The notes below the pieces were generated by a model. It was not told the origin of the DNA and searched no databases. It worked only from the letters and a program-made list of their open reading frames with translations. Shown here in pieces: positions 62,353 to 64,000 of a stretch of DNA of 64,000 nt. Position 1 is the first letter of the stretch, and each line of letters begins with the position of its first letter. The position numbers and the translations under genes are program-made. Source of the stretch: Paludibacteraceae bacterium (GTDB lineage Bacteria > Bacteroidota > Bacteroidia > Bacteroidales > Paludibacteraceae); the NCBI GenBank assembly GCA_016285885.1, contig JAEERP010000004.1, forward strand, positions 309,098-373,097. The letters are read 5' to 3'.

Positions 62353-63024
62353 ATGGAACATGGTAAAAATGATGAAGTAAGCATTCGTTTCTATTGGAAT
62401 AATCCGATGACAATTGACCAAATGACAGATTTAGTTTACAAGTTCTTGTTAGAATTTGAGACAATTTCGCCTGCCTTGAAGGGCTGGTGTAATTTGGGAA
62501 AAAGCAGAAAGGATGCACTAAGCAGGAAATTCGAAAATTCCCCAATGTACATAAAAAAGAAATTGTTACGTTCCTATAAAAAAGAAATGGATGAAAGAGG
62601 TTATAGTAAAATAGGGTATGCAATTACGCTTTATAATGAAGATGTGGAAGGGAATGGTATGTCATTGAGGATTTCTACTAATGATTTAAAAAGATTATTT
62701 ACTGCAAATTGCAAATTTGAATATGAAACCACTGATCTATTTGACAAAGAAACATTGCTTAAAATATTGAAGTGCATGATAAAACATTTTGTGCCAGATT
62801 ATGGTTGTGTCCAAACGGATACCTTTTGGGAATTAAAAAGCAGTAATCATCTTGGTTGGATGTCTTATACTCATAATAAGGTCTTGAACTTAGGTGATAA
62901 ATTTATAGTGGAAAAAGACAAAACTGGTGGAAACTTGATTTACATGAACCATACAGATAAGTTCTATGACTATGATAGGGTGAATGATTGCTTAGCACTT
63001 GAAGATGTTTTGAAAATAGAATAA
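62353..63024 (+). CDS. Probable immunity protein for the Tox-REase-5-like toxin (Imm52-like)
   Basis: 223 residues, no signal peptide, so cytoplasmic, as expected for a protein that neutralises a nuclease in sister cells. It starts VSIRFYWNNPMTIDQMTDLVYKFLLEF (seen as IRFYWNNPMTI and LVYKFLLEFE), then PALKGWCNL, and later VQTDTFWELKSSNHLGWMSY. This arrangement recalls Imm52, which by my recollection accompanies Tox-REase-5 toxins; the assignment is moderate. Low GC, like the toxin end of the previous gene, and lying between two tip genes: the classical toxin-immunity cassette layout. Start chosen at the ATG 62353; no other in-frame start upstream. Confidence 0.72.
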   Translation: MEHGKNDEVSIRFYWNNPMTIDQMTDLVYKFLLEFETISPALKGWCNLGKSRKDALSRKFENSPMYIKKKLLRSYKKEMDERGYSKIGYAITLYNEDVEGNGMSLRISTNDLKRLFTANCKFEYETTDLFDKETLLKILKCMIKHFVPDYGCVQTDTFWELKSSNHLGWMSYTHNKVLNLGDKFIVEKDKTGGNLIYMNHTDKFYDYDRVNDCLALEDVLKIE

Positions 63025-63303
63025 AGCGTCTCCTTCCTTGCATTTATGACTCAAGGAATATTCGAAGTTCATGAACGATTCACTTATAAAGTAACATGAA
63101 TTTAGATTTTGATTTATTTAGTTTTTCGGCTTTTCTGGCAGGTGCTATACTGCCTAAAATTAGAATCAGTTGCTAACTTAAAAACTTAAATTAGTATATT
63201 TAGAACCCATAGAAAGACAGAATGTTAGGCTGTGATAGAATTGTGCTATATCTTTGCGTTGGCGGACGAATGTCAGACGTGGGGATAAAAATAAATTACA
63301 ATT
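63025..63303. other. Intergenic region before the second tip gene
   Basis: 279 bp, AT-rich, no open frame. It has a short hairpin CCTTG/CAAGG just after the immunity gene and the promoter of the second tip gene near its end (63249-63256). Confidence 0.55.
63249..63256 (+). promoter_or_regulatory. Promoter -7 element of the second tip gene
   Basis: TATCTTTG, perfect TAnnTTTG match, 47 bp before the ATG at 63304; a weak TTAG at the -33 distance. It implies independent transcription of the second tip gene. Confidence 0.6.
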
Positions 63304-64000
63304 ATGTATTCCATGGTTAGGAAACCCCTCTATACGATACTATTTGTGTTATTGTACCTCCAGACGGCGATAGCCGGCAACTGGTTGACGAACAAAGCGA
63401 CGTCGGAGGTGACGTTCGGCGAGGTGGCCACGATTGTGTCCCGCGGAGGGTCGGGCTATTGCCTGGTGCAGAAAGAGGGCTCCATCTTTTGGAGCAACGA
63501 CGGTAACACGTGGACCCAGGGCGTAAGCCATTCGGGCAGTAACCTGGTGATGCGTTGTGCGCATTTCCATGACGGGAAAAACGGTGTCGTCGCGGGGGAC
63601 AAGATCCTCGAATACACGACGGACGGCGGGGGAACCTGGAGCGAGAAGAGCGTCGGTTTCAACGTGCGTGGCGTCTGCATGACCTCCTCCCACACGGCTG
63701 TCCTCGTGGGCGATGGAGGCAAGATCGCCCGCTACACCTTCGGGGGCAGTCTCGAGGAACAATTCAGTTCTACGAATAATACGCTGAACTCTGTCAGCTT
63801 CTATGATGGTATTGGCTATGCGTGTGGCGACAAGGGCGTGCTGCTGAAGTATGAGGGGAACACGTGGAAGGAACTGACCCCTGAGGTCAATAAGAATTGG
63901 GTGTCTGTCACGGACCCGACAGGTTCGGGGAAGACGGCCCGCCTGAACAACATAAGCGCGGTGGACGCCCGCACGGCCTACGCGTGCGGAGACGGTGGCG
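63304..64000 (+). CDS. Second RHS tip protein, N-terminal part (runs off the window)
   Basis: The frame starts MYSMVRKPLYTILFVLLYLQ and stays open to the last base, so it is 3'-truncated by the window. About 232 residues are visible: signal peptide, then the same beta-propeller blades as the gene at 58558 (VSRGGSGYCLVQKEGSIFW; YACGDKGVLLKYEGNTWKEL). It differs in a short block near base 63745 (GGSLEEQFSSTNN in place of GQSSAPTILYTATQT). It should carry its own RHS core and a different toxin outside the window. Own promoter at 63249-63256. Confidence 0.92.
   Translation, partial: MYSMVRKPLYTILFVLLYLQTAIAGNWLTNKATSEVTFGEVATIVSRGGSGYCLVQKEGSIFWSNDGNTWTQGVSHSGSNLVMRCAHFHDGKNGVVAGDKILEYTTDGGGTWSEKSVGFNVRGVCMTSSHTAVLVGDGGKIARYTFGGSLEEQFSSTNNTLNSVSFYDGIGYACGDKGVLLKYEGNTWKELTPEVNKNWVSVTDPTGSGKTARLNNISAVDARTAYACGDGG

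Noticed and set aside
1-64000. CRISPR arrays, rRNA or tRNA genes
   Set aside because: None recognised on reading the window; the repeats present are too few or lack spacer-like regularity.

Overview
The window is a chromosomal segment of a member of the Bacteroidota, most likely order Bacteroidales. Three lines of evidence support this. Many starts are preceded by the Bacteroidetes sigma-ABfr type promoter (TAnnTTTG, sometimes with a TTTG about 19-20 bp upstream). Families typical of the phylum are present: serine palmitoyltransferase for sphingolipids, a protein with a type IX secretion tail, and DUF4112 and DUF4494 proteins. Housekeeping genes are of Bacteroidales type. I cannot fix the genus. 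No rRNA, tRNA or CRISPR array was seen.

Left part (1-35.7 kb): mostly core genome. It holds the 3' end of alaS, a secreted 5'-nucleotidase-like phosphoesterase, a lipoprotein plus repeat-protein pair, and topA. A seven-gene haem biosynthesis operon follows on the minus strand (hemE, hemC-hemD fusion, hemB, hemA, hemL, hemN, hemG), with a LuxR-type regulator gene just upstream. Three copies of a 17-bp palindrome lie in front of hemE and of the regulator, so the regulator probably controls both. Two haem enzymes are abnormal: HemA is short, and the HemC part of the fusion lacks the domain that carries the dipyrromethane cofactor cysteine. Next come ilvE, a coiled-coil/DUF4112 operon, two tandem acyl-CoA synthetases, an orphan SUFU-type immunity gene beside a PD-(D/E)XK nuclease of the transposase-like family, a PLP-binding YggS protein, DUF4494, serine palmitoyltransferase, a T9SS cargo protein, a small outer-membrane protein, a MATE exporter and kdsA.

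Right part (36.1-64 kb): one large accessory locus, all on the plus strand with mostly tiny gaps, behind a single recognisable promoter. It encodes a giant Ig/PKD-repeat surface protein, a SpvB/TcB-like shell protein, two small secreted proteins, a nidogen-domain protein that carries the tail normally found at the end of the shell protein, a 2102-residue RHS-type scaffold ending in a beta-propeller, and an RHS 'tip' protein that begins with the same sort of propeller and ends in a Tox-REase-5-like nuclease. Its probable immunity gene follows. A second, nearly identical copy of the tip gene then starts behind its own promoter and runs off the window. The layout looks like a polymorphic toxin delivery machine split over several secreted polypeptides, with exchangeable toxin-bearing tips that share one scaffold.

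The giant surface-protein gene is broken by a perfect 31-bp tandem duplication; loss of one copy would restore a 2344-residue protein. This could be an on/off switch, a fresh mutation or an assembly artefact. Codon use changes sharply inside the tip gene: the shared part is GC-rich, while the toxin end and immunity gene are AT-rich, as expected for a swapped cassette.
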